Shown here one piece after another: positions 26,874-35,763 of a stretch of DNA of 64,000 bases; position 1 is the stretch's first letter, and each line of letters begins with the position of its first letter. Under the pieces are notes generated by a model. The model had not been told where the DNA came from. It saw nothing but the letters and a program-made list of their open reading frames with translations, and did no database searches. The translations under genes and the position numbers were made by a program. The DNA is from Lachnospiraceae bacterium. Its GTDB lineage: Bacteria; Bacillota; Clostridia; Lachnospirales; Lachnospiraceae. The DNA is taken from assembly GCA_910576335.1 (NCBI GenBank), contig CAJTIU010000014.1:62001-126000 (forward strand). The letters run 5' to 3'.

Positions 26874-28103
26874 TTACTCTTCATACTCCCAGTAAATCAC
26901 GATTTTATTCAGCTTTTTGTCATCAATATAACTGTACTTCACCTGGGACAGCCCATACATCTGTGCCAGGCTCTGCGCCGCCTCATGAATGACATTTTCA
27001 AAAATATCTTTATGTGCCTCCTCGTATAAATCCTCATTCGAAAATTTAAATACAACGGGACTTCCCTTTTTAGAAATCATATTGTTCATAACAGCCATTG
27101 CTTCCCCACTGTCATAATGGTCATAGTACATCCCATTTACCACATAATAGTTGCAATCCATCTTCGTGCATTCTGGAAGCTTAAGGTCCGCATCAGGAAT
27201 ATGGGTGCGTAAAAGTTCTTCATCATCACAGCACATATAATCATAGCTGATATAATCCAGATTCTTCTTTACTTCCTCACCCTCCTGCTCCTGGAAAACC
27301 GGATCCCCCCAGGTGGTATCCACATAATAATAATCACCGCCACAGAGCACAAGGTTCCAGGCATGGCTCTGCCCGCTCTCTGTCTTTCCTGTCACATAGG
27401 TGCAGAAAATCCCCATCTGCTCCAGCAGATACTGGGTTGCCTTGGAATATCCGGCACACACAGAGCGCCTGCCCACAAATACGCTGCAGATATTCTGATT
27501 ATCCTCTGCATCCAGATCGTATTCCACTGTATCTACAATATACTCGTATACATACAGAATCTTCTCATAGTCTGAGGCATCTGCCTTGATTCCCGCCAGG
27601 CATTCTGCCGACGCCGCATCAATCTGCCCCTGCCTCTCATCCCGCTCCTCCGCATCATACAGATATACAGGTTCTAACACAGTATATTCCTCATCACCGC
27701 CATAGGATGTGGCGGTAGTTGTCCCATCGCACCAGAAGATCTCCGGATAATCCCTGAGCACATACTGGAACAGCAGATTCGTCCGCTTTGCATCTGACGA
27801 ATGGACATAGATCTGTGCGTTATTTTCCTGGATTCCCTGAAGGATCTCCAGATACACGGTCTGCTCCTCCTGATATAGCTGCTCATAATAATATTTCCGC
27901 GCAATATTCTCCTGCACGTTTTCAATCTGCTGGAAGGGGATCTTCTCCTTTTCCGCAAACTGATCCATTACCTGTTCCTTTACATCCTCCCCCTGGAATA
28001 TGAAAAATGCACAGGCCATCAGCCCAAGACAGACAACCAACATTGAGGTCAGCAAGGCCAGGAGCGCATACAGGCATCCTGATTTTTTTCGTTTTCTCAT
28101 CAT
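26874..28103 (-). CDS. Transglutaminase-like membrane-anchored protein
   Basis: A 409-residue protein with an N-terminal signal anchor (LYALLALLTSMLVVCLGLM, residues 11-35) and a transglutaminase/protease-like core. The presumed triad is seen as Cys in RRSVCAGYSKA (near 218), His in GQSHAWNLV (near 247) and Asp in YYYVDTTWGDP (near 262). Members occur as secreted or anchored enzymes of cell-wall protein processing; the reaction here is unknown. The last 100 residues have no known domain that I recognise. Two adjacent ATG codons follow a weak AAGG site. The prepilin peptidase gene follows. Confidence 0.87.
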   Translation of the reverse strand: MMRKRKKSGCLYALLALLTSMLVVCLGLMACAFFIFQGEDVKEQVMDQFAEKEKIPFQQIENVQENIARKYYYEQLYQEEQTVYLEILQGIQENNAQIYVHSSDAKRTNLLFQYVLRDYPEIFWCDGTTTATSYGGDEEYTVLEPVYLYDAEERDERQGQIDAASAECLAGIKADASDYEKILYVYEYIVDTVEYDLDAEDNQNICSVFVGRRSVCAGYSKATQYLLEQMGIFCTYVTGKTESGQSHAWNLVLCGGDYYYVDTTWGDPVFQEQEGEEVKKNLDYISYDYMCCDDEELLRTHIPDADLKLPECTKMDCNYYVVNGMYYDHYDSGEAMAVMNNMISKKGSPVVFKFSNEDLYEEAHKDIFENVIHEAAQSLAQMYGLSQVKYSYIDDKKLNKIVIYWEYEE

Positions 28104-28208
28104 CCTTATTCCGTAACTCGTTCAAAACTTCCACGCTGCATGCTTCGCCAGGCAGGCCTGGGCATACATGCCGAATCGTTACGTTATTCCTTTCTATGTT
28201 TTATACCG

Positions 28209-28492
28209 GTATACCTGAACGGCGCAGCCCGCCCTGCCGGAATGCTTTGCGGGATACACTCCTGCATACCTGACTGGATGCAGTCCGCCCTGCCGGAATA
28301 CATTACGGGCATGCCCGACCGAATGCAGTCCACCCGCTCCGCAGGAGTATGCATTAGGGAATACCTACCAGGCATGCCTGACCGGACGCAGTCCGTCCTG
28401 CCGGAATGCTTTGTGGGATGCATTCCTGGCATGCCTGGCCGGGCGCAGTCCGTCCGCTCCGCAGGAACATGCATCAGGGGATGCCCTCCAGG
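28209..28492. repeat. Five imperfect tandem repeats of 45-64 bases
   Basis: Units begin at 28209, 28264, 28309, 28372 and 28429 with GCATGCCTGACCGG-like sequence and share GCAGTCCGYCC. Units 1, 2 and 4 continue with CTGCCGGAATGC, units 3 and 5 with CGCTCCGCAGGA. Each unit can fold a small hairpin around GCA, with arm changes that keep or replace pairing (GGC/GCC, GGAT/GTCC, GGAC/GTCC). Both strands are open for about 130 codons, but neither has a convincing start or known domain. It is more GC-rich than its flanks and fills the gap between the divergent transglutaminase and SleC-like genes. Confidence 0.7.
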
Positions 28493-28564
28493 TGCAATAC
28501 AGAGTAACCACCCTCTGCCGTCTTTCATATAGTAATAGCAAGAGCATTTTATGAGGTACAATTT

Positions 28565-29827
28565 ATGAACCATATCCATGCCTTTCAGACAGATACCCCT
28601 GATAAAGGGCAGTTAAAAGTCCAGGTAACTTCGGAAATCAACGGTTTTCCGGTAAGTGACGCTTCTGTTGCCATCGCATACACCGGTGTACCGGATGAAA
28701 AGTTAGAAGAACTCACCACGGACTCCTCTGGACAGACAGAGACCATCAATCTTCCTGCCCCGCCTATAGATTACAGCCTTGATGTGAATAATGAGCAGCA
28801 GCCCTATTCTGAATATACCATACAGGTGACGGCTCCCGGGTATGAGCCTGTCAGTATTGCCGGTACCGAAATCCTGTCTTCTATTACCGCCATACAGAAT
28901 GTCGAACTCCGTCCCCTGACTCCCGGAGAAAATGCCGAGACCTTCGTCATCCCTGCCCATACATTATATGGGACATATCCTCCGAAAATTCCCGAGGATG
29001 AAATCAAGCCTGTAAACGAAACCGGAGAGATTGTCTTGAGCCGGGTTGTGGTACCGGAGTATATCGTCGTCCATGACGGAAGCCCCCGGGACACCACTGC
29101 ACGAGATTATTATGTCCGCTACAAGGATTATATCAAAAATGTGGCTTCTAGTGAAATCTATGCCACCTGGCCCGCCAATACCATCCGGGCAAATGTACTT
29201 GCTATTATGTCCTTTACTTTGAACCGGGTATATACGGAATGGTACCGGAACAGAGGCTATGACTTCACCATAACTTCATCTACCGCTTTTGACCATAAAT
29301 GGATACCGGAACGCAATATATATGATACCATATCTGTCATCGTAGATGAACTATTTTCTAATTATTTATCAAGACCAAATGTAAAACAGCCTATTCTCAC
29401 GCAGTACTGCGACGGAAGACAGGTGCAGTGTCCCAACTGGATGACCCAGTGGGGTTCAAAATCCCTGGGCGACCAGGGCTATACGCCCATTCAGATTCTC
29501 CGCTACTACTACGGAGACAATATGTATATCAATACAGCCGAAGCCATCTCAGGGATCCCCTCTTCATGGCCCGGCTATAACTTAACGCAGGGTTCAACCG
29601 GAGATAAAGTGCGGCAGATGCAGGAACAGCTCGCCGTGATCTCCGGCGCTTACCCTGCAATTCCCAAAATCTCCGCAGATGGAATCTACGGGCCTGCAAC
29701 CGCAGCAGCAGTCCGCAAATTCCAGTCTGTATTCGGCCTGCCTCAGACCGGGATCGTAGATTACCCGACATGGTATAAAATATCCGAGATATACGTAGGA
29801 GTATCAAGAATTGCCGAACTGAATTAA
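28565..29827 (+). CDS. SleC-like spore peptidoglycan hydrolase with SpoIID-type core and PG-binding domain
   Basis: A 420-residue protein with the layout of clostridial SleC-type proteins. There is an N-terminal carboxypeptidase-regulatory-like beta domain (residues 15-115), then a central SpoIID/LytB-like transglycosylase region (VVVPEYIVVHDGSPRD ... NVASSEIYATWPANTIRANV ... SFTLNRVYTEWYRNRGYDF ... LTQYCDGRQVQCP ... WGSKSLGDQGY), then a C-terminal peptidoglycan-binding domain (GSTGDKVRQMQEQLAVIS ... ISADGIYGPATAAAVRKFQ). No signal peptide is seen, as is usual for proteins made inside the forespore or mother cell. GAGG precedes the ATG. It could be the germination cortex enzyme or a paralogue. 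A palindromic repeat directly follows the stop. Confidence 0.8.
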   Translation: MNHIHAFQTDTPDKGQLKVQVTSEINGFPVSDASVAIAYTGVPDEKLEELTTDSSGQTETINLPAPPIDYSLDVNNEQQPYSEYTIQVTAPGYEPVSIAGTEILSSITAIQNVELRPLTPGENAETFVIPAHTLYGTYPPKIPEDEIKPVNETGEIVLSRVVVPEYIVVHDGSPRDTTARDYYVRYKDYIKNVASSEIYATWPANTIRANVLAIMSFTLNRVYTEWYRNRGYDFTITSSTAFDHKWIPERNIYDTISVIVDELFSNYLSRPNVKQPILTQYCDGRQVQCPNWMTQWGSKSLGDQGYTPIQILRYYYGDNMYINTAEAISGIPSSWPGYNLTQGSTGDKVRQMQEQLAVISGAYPAIPKISADGIYGPATAAAVRKFQSVFGLPQTGIVDYPTWYKISEIYVGVSRIAELN

Positions 29828-29867
29828 TTGGGGACGGGGCATTTTTAAAAATGCCCCGTCCCCAATT
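29826..29867. repeat. Palindromic repeat family 1, copy 4
   Basis: This 42-base perfect palindrome (GGGGCA type) begins within the stop codon of the SleC-like gene and ends 3 bases before the convergent peptide-transporter ATPase gene. It is therefore the entire intergenic region between two convergent genes. Confidence 0.88.
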
Positions 29868-29869
29868 GG

Positions 29870-30850
29870 CTAATTTAAATCTTCTGCGTAATGGCACGCT
29901 ACATAATGCGCCCCTTCGATCTCCCTCAGCTTCGGGCTTTCCTGACAGCACCGTTCCTTTGCGTACGGACATCTTGGTGCAAAACGGCATCCCTCCGGCA
30001 CATCCATGGGGCTTGGGAGCTCCCCTTCCAGTCTGATTCGTTTTTTTCTGCCCGCCTTTACCGGGTCGGCTACCGGAATTGCAGACAGTAACGCCTGGGT
30101 GTATGGATGCAGAGGGTTCTTGTACAATTCGCTGCTTTCTGTGACCTCCACCAGGCTGCCCAGATACATTACGCCTATTCTTGTACTGATGTAACGAACC
30201 ATGGACAGGTCATGGGCTGCGAATAAATAAGTGAGTCCGAATTCTGACTGAAGATCCTCTAACATATTTACCACCTGCGCCTGGATTGATACATCAAGCG
30301 CCGCAATGGGCTCATCGCACATGATGAATTCCGGATTGACGGTCAGCGCCCTTGCAATTCCGATGCGCTGACGCTGTCCGCCGGAAAACTCGTACGGAAA
30401 GCGGATCAGATCCTCTGACTTCATGCCTACTTTATTTAAAAGATATTCCATGCGTTCCTTTTTCTCGGCTGACGGCATACCAATCTGACTCATAGGCTCA
30501 TCCAGAATCTCTTCCACATTCCAGAAAGGGTTCAGCGCAGAATAGGGATCCTGGAAAATGATCTGCATTTTATTCTGGAATTCCTTAAGCTCAGAAGCTT
30601 TTGCATGTGTTATGTCCTTTCCTTTATAAAAAAGTGTTCCCCCAGTCACGTCATACATGCGGATCAGTGTCCGTCCCAGCGTGGATTTGCCGCACCCGGA
30701 CTCTCCTACAAGGCCAAATGTCTCCCCTTTATGAATCTCAAGGTCAATTCCATCGACCGCTTTTACGTATCGTGTCTTTCCTCCCAGGAATCCTTTTACA
30801 GGAAAATATTTTTTTAGTCCTGACGCTGAAATCAAAATCTCCTGTTTCAT
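29870..30850 (-). CDS. Oligopeptide ABC transporter ATPase (OppF/DppF-like)
   Basis: A 326-residue ATPase of the Opp/Dpp family: Walker [13 protein letters not shown], signature [15 protein letters not shown], Walker [15 protein letters not shown], and the C-terminal oligopeptide-transporter extension with the cysteine-rich [14 protein letters not shown], which in relatives binds a 4Fe-4S cluster. It is the last gene of a five-gene peptide import operon. I start at the ATG at 30850 (AGGAGAGAG-like site upstream), overlapping the end of the OppD-like gene; the longer frame lacks initiation signals. Confidence 0.93.
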   Translation of the reverse strand: MKQEILISASGLKKYFPVKGFLGGKTRYVKAVDGIDLEIHKGETFGLVGESGCGKSTLGRTLIRMYDVTGGTLFYKGKDITHAKASELKEFQNKMQIIFQDPYSALNPFWNVEEILDEPMSQIGMPSAEKKERMEYLLNKVGMKSEDLIRFPYEFSGGQRQRIGIARALTVNPEFIMCDEPIAALDVSIQAQVVNMLEDLQSEFGLTYLFAAHDLSMVRYISTRIGVMYLGSLVEVTESSELYKNPLHPYTQALLSAIPVADPVKAGRKKRIRLEGELPSPMDVPEGCRFAPRCPYAKERCCQESPKLREIEGAHYVACHYAEDLN

Positions 30851-31836
30851 ACTCTCTCCTCCTTCGGCATACCCAGGAAGCACATAGCCCTGTGGGTTTC
30901 ACTGAATTCCTGGTATTCTGGAAGCTCTTTTCTGCATCTGTCCTCTGCATACCCGCATCTTGCCGCAAAGGGGCATCCTACTGGCGGATTGTTCAGAGAC
31001 GGCGGTAATCCCGCGATCGACTGCAGTCTCTCTCCTTCTTTTAAATCCAGTGACGGAATGGCCTTAAGCAGCGCTTTGGTATAGGGATGCTTCGGATGAT
31101 AGAAAACCTCTTCTGAGGTGCCGCACTCCATGATCAGGCCTCCATACATAATAGCAACCTTGCTGCATACCGTTGCCACCACCCCCATGTCATGTGTAAT
31201 CAGGACAATGGATGTATGATATTCCTCTTTCAGCTCCTTAAGCAGATCCAGAATCTGCGCCTGAATCGTCACGTCAAGAGCCGTCGTCGGTTCGTCCGCA
31301 ATTAGGAGATTTGGCTCACATGCAAGCGCCATGGCAATCAGTACTCTTTGGCGCATACCGCCGGAGAACTCATGTGGATACTGCTTCATTCTCTGCTCCG
31401 GCATAGGGATTCCCACCTTGCGGAGCATTTCCACTCCTTTTTCCCTTGCCTCTGACTTCGAACAGCTGCTGTGGCGCAGAATTACTTCCTCCAACTGCTT
31501 TCCTATTTTAACCAGCGGATTCAGGGCGGTCATTGGATCCTGGAAGATCATGGTCATATCCTTTCCCCGAAGCTTCCGGTATTCCTCCTCCTTAAGCCCG
31601 GAGAGCTCTGCTCCATTCAGTTTCAGGCTGTCGCTCTGAACCTCTGCATTTTCCGGCAGGATGCCAAGCACGGCCTTCATGGTTACGGATTTGCCGCTCC
31701 CGGATTCCCCCACCAGTCCGAGAATCTCTCCTTCCTCCACCGTAAGGCTTACTCCCCGCACGGCATGAACCTCCTGCCCACGGCTTTTAAATACAGTTCT
31801 CAAATTCTCTACTTCCAATATTTTCTTCTTACTCAT
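30847..31836 (-). CDS. Oligopeptide ABC transporter ATPase (OppD/DppD-like)
   Basis: A 329-residue ATPase with Walker A GESGSGKSVTM, signature FSGGMRQRVLIAMAL, Walker B LLIADEPTTALDVT and the C-terminal CPFAARCGYAEDRC segment of Opp/Dpp ATPases. It pairs with the OppF-like subunit to drive peptide uptake. The ATG at 31836 with AGGTGA seven bases before it is preferred over a GTG three codons earlier; it overlaps the OppC-like gene by 8 bases, indicating tight coupling. Confidence 0.93.
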   Translation of the reverse strand: MSKKKILEVENLRTVFKSRGQEVHAVRGVSLTVEEGEILGLVGESGSGKSVTMKAVLGILPENAEVQSDSLKLNGAELSGLKEEEYRKLRGKDMTMIFQDPMTALNPLVKIGKQLEEVILRHSSCSKSEAREKGVEMLRKVGIPMPEQRMKQYPHEFSGGMRQRVLIAMALACEPNLLIADEPTTALDVTIQAQILDLLKELKEEYHTSIVLITHDMGVVATVCSKVAIMYGGLIMECGTSEEVFYHPKHPYTKALLKAIPSLDLKEGERLQSIAGLPPSLNNPPVGCPFAARCGYAEDRCRKELPEYQEFSETHRAMCFLGMPKEERV

Positions 31837-32692
31837 TTTTCTCACCTGCCGTTATCTTAGGTTCTACAAATACGCGGAGCACATCCCCCAGCTTGTTAAA
31901 GGAATATACCGTCAGAATAATCAGGATGCCGGGCAGCACCGCCATATACGGAGCCTTCTGCAGATACTGCTGCGAGCCCTGGAGAAGACTTCCCCAGCTT
32001 GACATAGGAGCCGCCACGCCAATTCCCAAGAAACTCAGGGCACTTTCCATCATAATCGCGCTAGCAATTTCCGCCGTAGCCGCAGTGATAATTGTGGGAA
32101 ATATGGACGGCAGAACATGACCAGTCATAACCCGGGCAGGGTGTCTTCCGATAAACCTTGCATACTGCACATACTCTCTTTCTTTTGCCGAGAGCACCTC
32201 TGAACGGACCAGCCTGGCAATTCCCATCCAGCTAAAAAGGCCGATTACAATAATAATCGAAAATAAGCCCCGTTTAAACAAAAGCCCGAATACCGTTACC
32301 ATAATGATCCATGGAATGGAGGAAAAGACATCTACCAGCCTCATCAGAAGATTGTCCACAATTCCTCCAAAATAACCTGACATCATCCCCACCGTCACAC
32401 CGATGGTAATGGAAGTAACCATGGCCAGTACCCCGACCAGAAGGGACACTCTTCCGCCGTAAAGCACACGGATAAAGTAATCCCTTCCCATATCATCCGT
32501 ACCGAACCAGTGTGCACTGGATGGAAACTCCAGCTTATGCACCACATCAATTGCATCCGGATCTATATTGACAAATACTACAAAAATACTGACGCATATA
32601 ATCACACAAAGATAGATTGCCGCAAAGATTGCCTGCTTGTTATGTTTAAATTCATATACTACATTTTCCAGTCTTCGATTTCTCTTCTTCAT
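31829..32692 (-). CDS. Oligopeptide ABC transporter permease (OppC/DppC-like)
   Basis: A 287-residue inner-membrane permease with a long N-terminal helix and a BPD_transp_1 domain. The family features HWFGTDDMGRDYF (residues 62-74) and the EAA loop around EYVQYARFIGRHPARVMTGH (near 175-195) are clear. It forms the channel with the OppB-like subunit, 12 bases downstream of that gene. GAGGGTAT precedes the ATG. Confidence 0.93.
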   Translation of the reverse strand: MKKRNRRLENVVYEFKHNKQAIFAAIYLCVIICVSIFVVFVNIDPDAIDVVHKLEFPSSAHWFGTDDMGRDYFIRVLYGGRVSLLVGVLAMVTSITIGVTVGMMSGYFGGIVDNLLMRLVDVFSSIPWIIMVTVFGLLFKRGLFSIIIVIGLFSWMGIARLVRSEVLSAKEREYVQYARFIGRHPARVMTGHVLPSIFPTIITAATAEIASAIMMESALSFLGIGVAAPMSSWGSLLQGSQQYLQKAPYMAVLPGILIILTVYSFNKLGDVLRVFVEPKITAGEKNE

Positions 32693-32704
32693 ATACCCTC
32701 ACCT

Positions 32705-33658
32705 CTATTTCATCGTCTTAATTCTCGGGTCCGTCAGACAGTAAAGAACGTCCGACAGAAGGTTTCCAAGAATCACCAATGTCCCGGAAAGTACAAGTAT
32801 ACTCATAACAATCGGATAATCCATTGCCGAAATTGCTTTTACAAAATAAGAACCAATCCCAGGCCAGGAGAAGATGGTCTCTGTAATAACCGCCCCGGTT
32901 ACCAGCATGGGAAGCGCCATGCCAAGCTTGGTAATAAGGGGAATTAATACATTTTTTCCTACATGTTTAAAGAGAATCTCCGTCCGCTTTGCACCGAATG
33001 CCTGCTGGACAATCACATAGTCCTCCTTGAGCTGCCCGATAGTCGATCCCCGGACATAACGGGTCAGATCCGGCAGGAAGCCCACTGTCAAGACAACATA
33101 AGGCATGATAAAATGCTTCATAAAGTCCGCGAATGAATCCTCCAGCCCGATAGTATGCATTCCCATCAGCGGGAAAAGCCTGAACTTATATCCGAAGAAA
33201 TACATGACAATCATAGCGAACCAGAATGTAGGCATGGAAATTCCCACCGAACAAAAGCCGTCAATCAGCTTATCCGGCCATTTATTCTTATGGCTTCCGG
33301 CCACAAGTCCCAGTACAATGGACAGCAGATAAGCTGTCAGATAAGAAGGCAGCACCAACTTGATTGTCGCGGGAATCCGGATTTTCAGATCATATTTGAT
33401 ACTGGTATGGGACAGCAGCGAATATCCGAAGTCCCCCTTTAAAATATTGACCACCCAACGCCCGTACTGGACAATCAAGGGGTCGTTCAGTCCGTACGCT
33501 TCTCTCTTAGCTTCTATCTCAGCCTTGCTCATATCCGGCGTCGTGATGGAGTCAATGGCATCATAGGGCGCTAGATTGATCAAGGTAAAACAGATCAGCG
33601 TAATGAGCAAAAGTAGCGGAACCGCCTGTAAAATACGTTTTATAATGTACTTTAACAT
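32705..33658 (-). CDS. Oligopeptide ABC transporter permease (OppB/DppB-like)
   Basis: A 317-residue permease with the typical OppB N-terminus (MLKYIIKRILQAVPLLLLIT), the periplasmic-side segment PLIVQYGRWVVNILKGDFG, and the EAA loop YVIVQQAFGAKRTEILFKH. It is the first gene after the intergenic terminator and repeats that follow the binding-protein gene; its level therefore probably depends on read-through from that gene. AGGAGG precedes the ATG. Confidence 0.94.
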   Translation of the reverse strand: MLKYIIKRILQAVPLLLLITLICFTLINLAPYDAIDSITTPDMSKAEIEAKREAYGLNDPLIVQYGRWVVNILKGDFGYSLLSHTSIKYDLKIRIPATIKLVLPSYLTAYLLSIVLGLVAGSHKNKWPDKLIDGFCSVGISMPTFWFAMIVMYFFGYKFRLFPLMGMHTIGLEDSFADFMKHFIMPYVVLTVGFLPDLTRYVRGSTIGQLKEDYVIVQQAFGAKRTEILFKHVGKNVLIPLITKLGMALPMLVTGAVITETIFSWPGIGSYFVKAISAMDYPIVMSILVLSGTLVILGNLLSDVLYCLTDPRIKTMK

Positions 33659-33675
33659 ATTTTTCCTCCTCGTTT

Positions 33676-33731
33676 ATATGACAATACAAGTGTCAAAAAG
33701 CCATGCATTTCCTGCCTGTATGAAAAAGCAC
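33676..33731 (-). repeat. Family 3 repeat copy in the oppA-oppB gap
   Basis: On the minus strand GCTTTTTCATACAGGCAGG followed by AAATGCATGGCTTTTTGACACTTGTAT matches the right part of the 49028-49233 element and the carAB leader hairpin. It directly abuts a family 2 element. Confidence 0.6.
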
Positions 33732-33877
33732 GTTACTATTCACGGACTAACCGTCCGCTCATAGTAACGATTCGAGGCGGCATTCCGAGTTTTGCTACGC
33801 AAAAGCCGCCCCTCACTCCTGCATCATGTTCTCACGGAATGCGCAGTTCAGCGCATTCCTGAGCCGTGAATAGTAAC
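33732..33877 (+). repeat. Inverted-end repeat family 2, variant A, copy 3
   Basis: This 146-base element with GTTACTATTCACGG and CCGTGAATAGTAAC ends has an interior very close to copy 2 (TTCGRG..CG, GCAAAARCCGCCCCTCACTC, GAATGCGCAGTTCAGCGCATTC). It lies in the gap between the peptide-binding-protein gene and the first permease gene. Confidence 0.85.
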
Positions 33878-33920
33878 AAAAGCACAGCCTTCCGGCACAA
33901 AAAATATCATCATTTTATTG

Positions 33921-33950
33921 GAAAAAGGAAGGCATCCACATGCCTCCCTT
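33921..33950 (-). terminator. Probable terminator after the peptide-binding-protein gene
   Basis: On the minus strand AAGGGAGGCAT and ATGCCTTCCTT form a stem with a 4-base loop, followed by TTTTTCC. Placed after the binding-protein gene and before the permease genes, a leaky terminator here would explain excess of binding protein over transporter. A degenerate family 2-like hairpin (CATGTTCCCGG with CCGGGAACATG) lies at 33965-34011. Confidence 0.6.
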
Positions 33951-34020
33951 TCACCACTCCTGAATCATGTTCCCGGAAAGTGTACGGCACGTACGCATCC
34001 CGGGAACATGAATAGAAACG

Positions 34021-35616
34021 TTATTTCAGCTCCAGTTTTGACAAATCTCCAAATGTGTAAATCGGCACAAATTTTGCTTCCTCAAGACCACCTACACGAG
34101 CGCTTGTCACAAGCGACCTCAGGTTTGACCCAAATGGATAGATGATTGCTTCCTCAGAGATCTTTTTCTGAACTTCATTATAGATGCTCTTTCTCTCTGC
34201 CTCATCCAGTGTAGCATTTCCGTCTGCAAACAGCTTATCAATCTCTTTGTTATCGTAATTGATCATATTGTCCTTTGTAGAAACGAACAATGAGGAATAG
34301 ATATCCGGGTCTACGCCCATAACATATCCGCCAAGATAAATATCATATTCTGTATTCTCATTGTCATATGCCACGTTCATATATGCCGCCTGGTTCATTC
34401 CAGCCAGTTCCACCTCAATGCCGATTGCCTTAAGCTCTGCCTGAATGGTAAGCGCCTGATTCGTCTGAACGGTATCCTCTTCTATATAGCACAACTTAAG
34501 CGCCTTCGGGCCATCTGCAGTAAGTTCCTTTGCCTTGTCAAGATCCTGATCCCACTTCTCAACATCCTCGCTGTAGTAGCTGTTGTTCGGAGGAAGGAAA
34601 GAATATCCCAGTTCAAAGAATTCCTTATCCGTGTAAGCCGCTGTCATAATCTCCTCCCGGTTCATTGCATATAAGATACCTTCCCTGTAGGACTTGTCCG
34701 CCATATTGGGAGACTTGGGATTCAGCCTCATATACGCAACACGTCCCTCGCTGTAGTTCGTAATGTTAAAGCTGTCGTTTTCCTGATAAGGATCCAGCAT
34801 GTCCGGGAGCCCGATCCATGCATCAATCTCCCCGTTCTGGAGGGCAAGGGTTGCCGTGTCATCATTCTCAATAATCCGGTAAACGATTGTATCAATCTTC
34901 GCCTCTCCATTTGCATAATTCGGATTCTTCGTAAACTTCAGATGCTGTCCTGTCTGATACTCTTCCAGTACATATGGTCCTGCTCCAACCACCTTCTCTT
35001 CCAGCATATTAATATCAAACGAATTCTTGCCTTCAAAGAAATGCTTCGGAAGAATGCTTGCCTCTGAGGACAGAAGCTCCATCACACTCGCACAAACAGC
35101 AGGAAGCTTAAACTCTACTGTCCGGTCATCCACCTTATTAAGCTCAATCGGTTTCCCGTCGATAAACAGATTCTCCGTCTGCTTGTTCTGCTCTTCATAG
35201 GTATAGATAATGTCATCTGCCGTAAGAGGCTCTCCGTCACTCCATTTCAGTCCATCCTTCAGCTTCATCGTATAAGTCAGTCCATCCTCGGAAGGCTCCA
35301 TGCTCTCTGCAAGAATATAATCAATCGTCCCATCCGCATAGATGTAATACGGCGGAGTGTAAAGAAGATGACAGGTCATAAGCCCCCATCTGTCATCTGC
35401 AGTCAGCGGATTCAGAGTATTACCCGTATCTCCGCCGATCGCATAGGTAAAGACACCCTCTGTCCCGGTTGTCCCTCCTGCTGATTCCGTGCCTGCCTCT
35501 CCCTCTGCAGCTGCCTTTGATTTTGCTTCCTCCTCCGGATCCGAACCGCCGCAACCGGATAGAGCCGTAACAGCCATAGCTGCACAGAGCAAAAAACTAA
35601 TAAATTTCCTCTTCAT
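34021..35616 (-). CDS. Peptide-binding lipoprotein of the ABC transporter (OppA/DppA-like)
   Basis: A 531-residue extracellular solute-binding protein, family 5. The signal sequence ends in a lipobox (TALSGC at residues 19-24), so the mature protein starts at Cys24 with a lipid anchor, followed by a Gly/Glu/Ala-rich linker. The core has LNPLTADDRWGLMTCHLLYTPP and LKDGLKWSDGEPLTADDIIYTY, typical of the family. I start at the ATG at 35616, seven bases after AAGGAGG. It is the first gene of the peptide transporter operon. The exact peptide specificity cannot be read from the sequence. Confidence 0.94.
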   Translation of the reverse strand: MKRKFISFLLCAAMAVTALSGCGGSDPEEEAKSKAAAEGEAGTESAGGTTGTEGVFTYAIGGDTGNTLNPLTADDRWGLMTCHLLYTPPYYIYADGTIDYILAESMEPSEDGLTYTMKLKDGLKWSDGEPLTADDIIYTYEEQNKQTENLFIDGKPIELNKVDDRTVEFKLPAVCASVMELLSSEASILPKHFFEGKNSFDINMLEEKVVGAGPYVLEEYQTGQHLKFTKNPNYANGEAKIDTIVYRIIENDDTATLALQNGEIDAWIGLPDMLDPYQENDSFNITNYSEGRVAYMRLNPKSPNMADKSYREGILYAMNREEIMTAAYTDKEFFELGYSFLPPNNSYYSEDVEKWDQDLDKAKELTADGPKALKLCYIEEDTVQTNQALTIQAELKAIGIEVELAGMNQAAYMNVAYDNENTEYDIYLGGYVMGVDPDIYSSLFVSTKDNMINYDNKEIDKLFADGNATLDEAERKSIYNEVQKKISEEAIIYPFGSNLRSLVTSARVGGLEEAKFVPIYTFGDLSKLELK

Positions 35617-35721
35617 CTTTTTCCTCCTTAAAATAAAAAGTATTTTCTTCAATTGTAACTACAAATCAAAAAAATGTCCAATTGATAAAAACTATAATTA
35701 TTTTTATATATTCAATATACC

Positions 35722-35763
35722 AATTGGGGACGGGGCATTTTTAAAAATGCCCCGTCCCCAATT
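35722..35763. repeat. Palindromic repeat family 1, copy 5
   Basis: This 42-base perfect palindrome (GGGGCA type) overlaps the 3' end of tmk: the last six codons and the TAA stop of tmk lie inside it. Confidence 0.88.

Noticed and set aside
28140-28579. Long overlapping open frames on both strands across the tandem repeats
   Set aside because: Both frames owe their openness to repeat composition, have no convincing ribosome binding site and show no known domain, so I did not call a gene.
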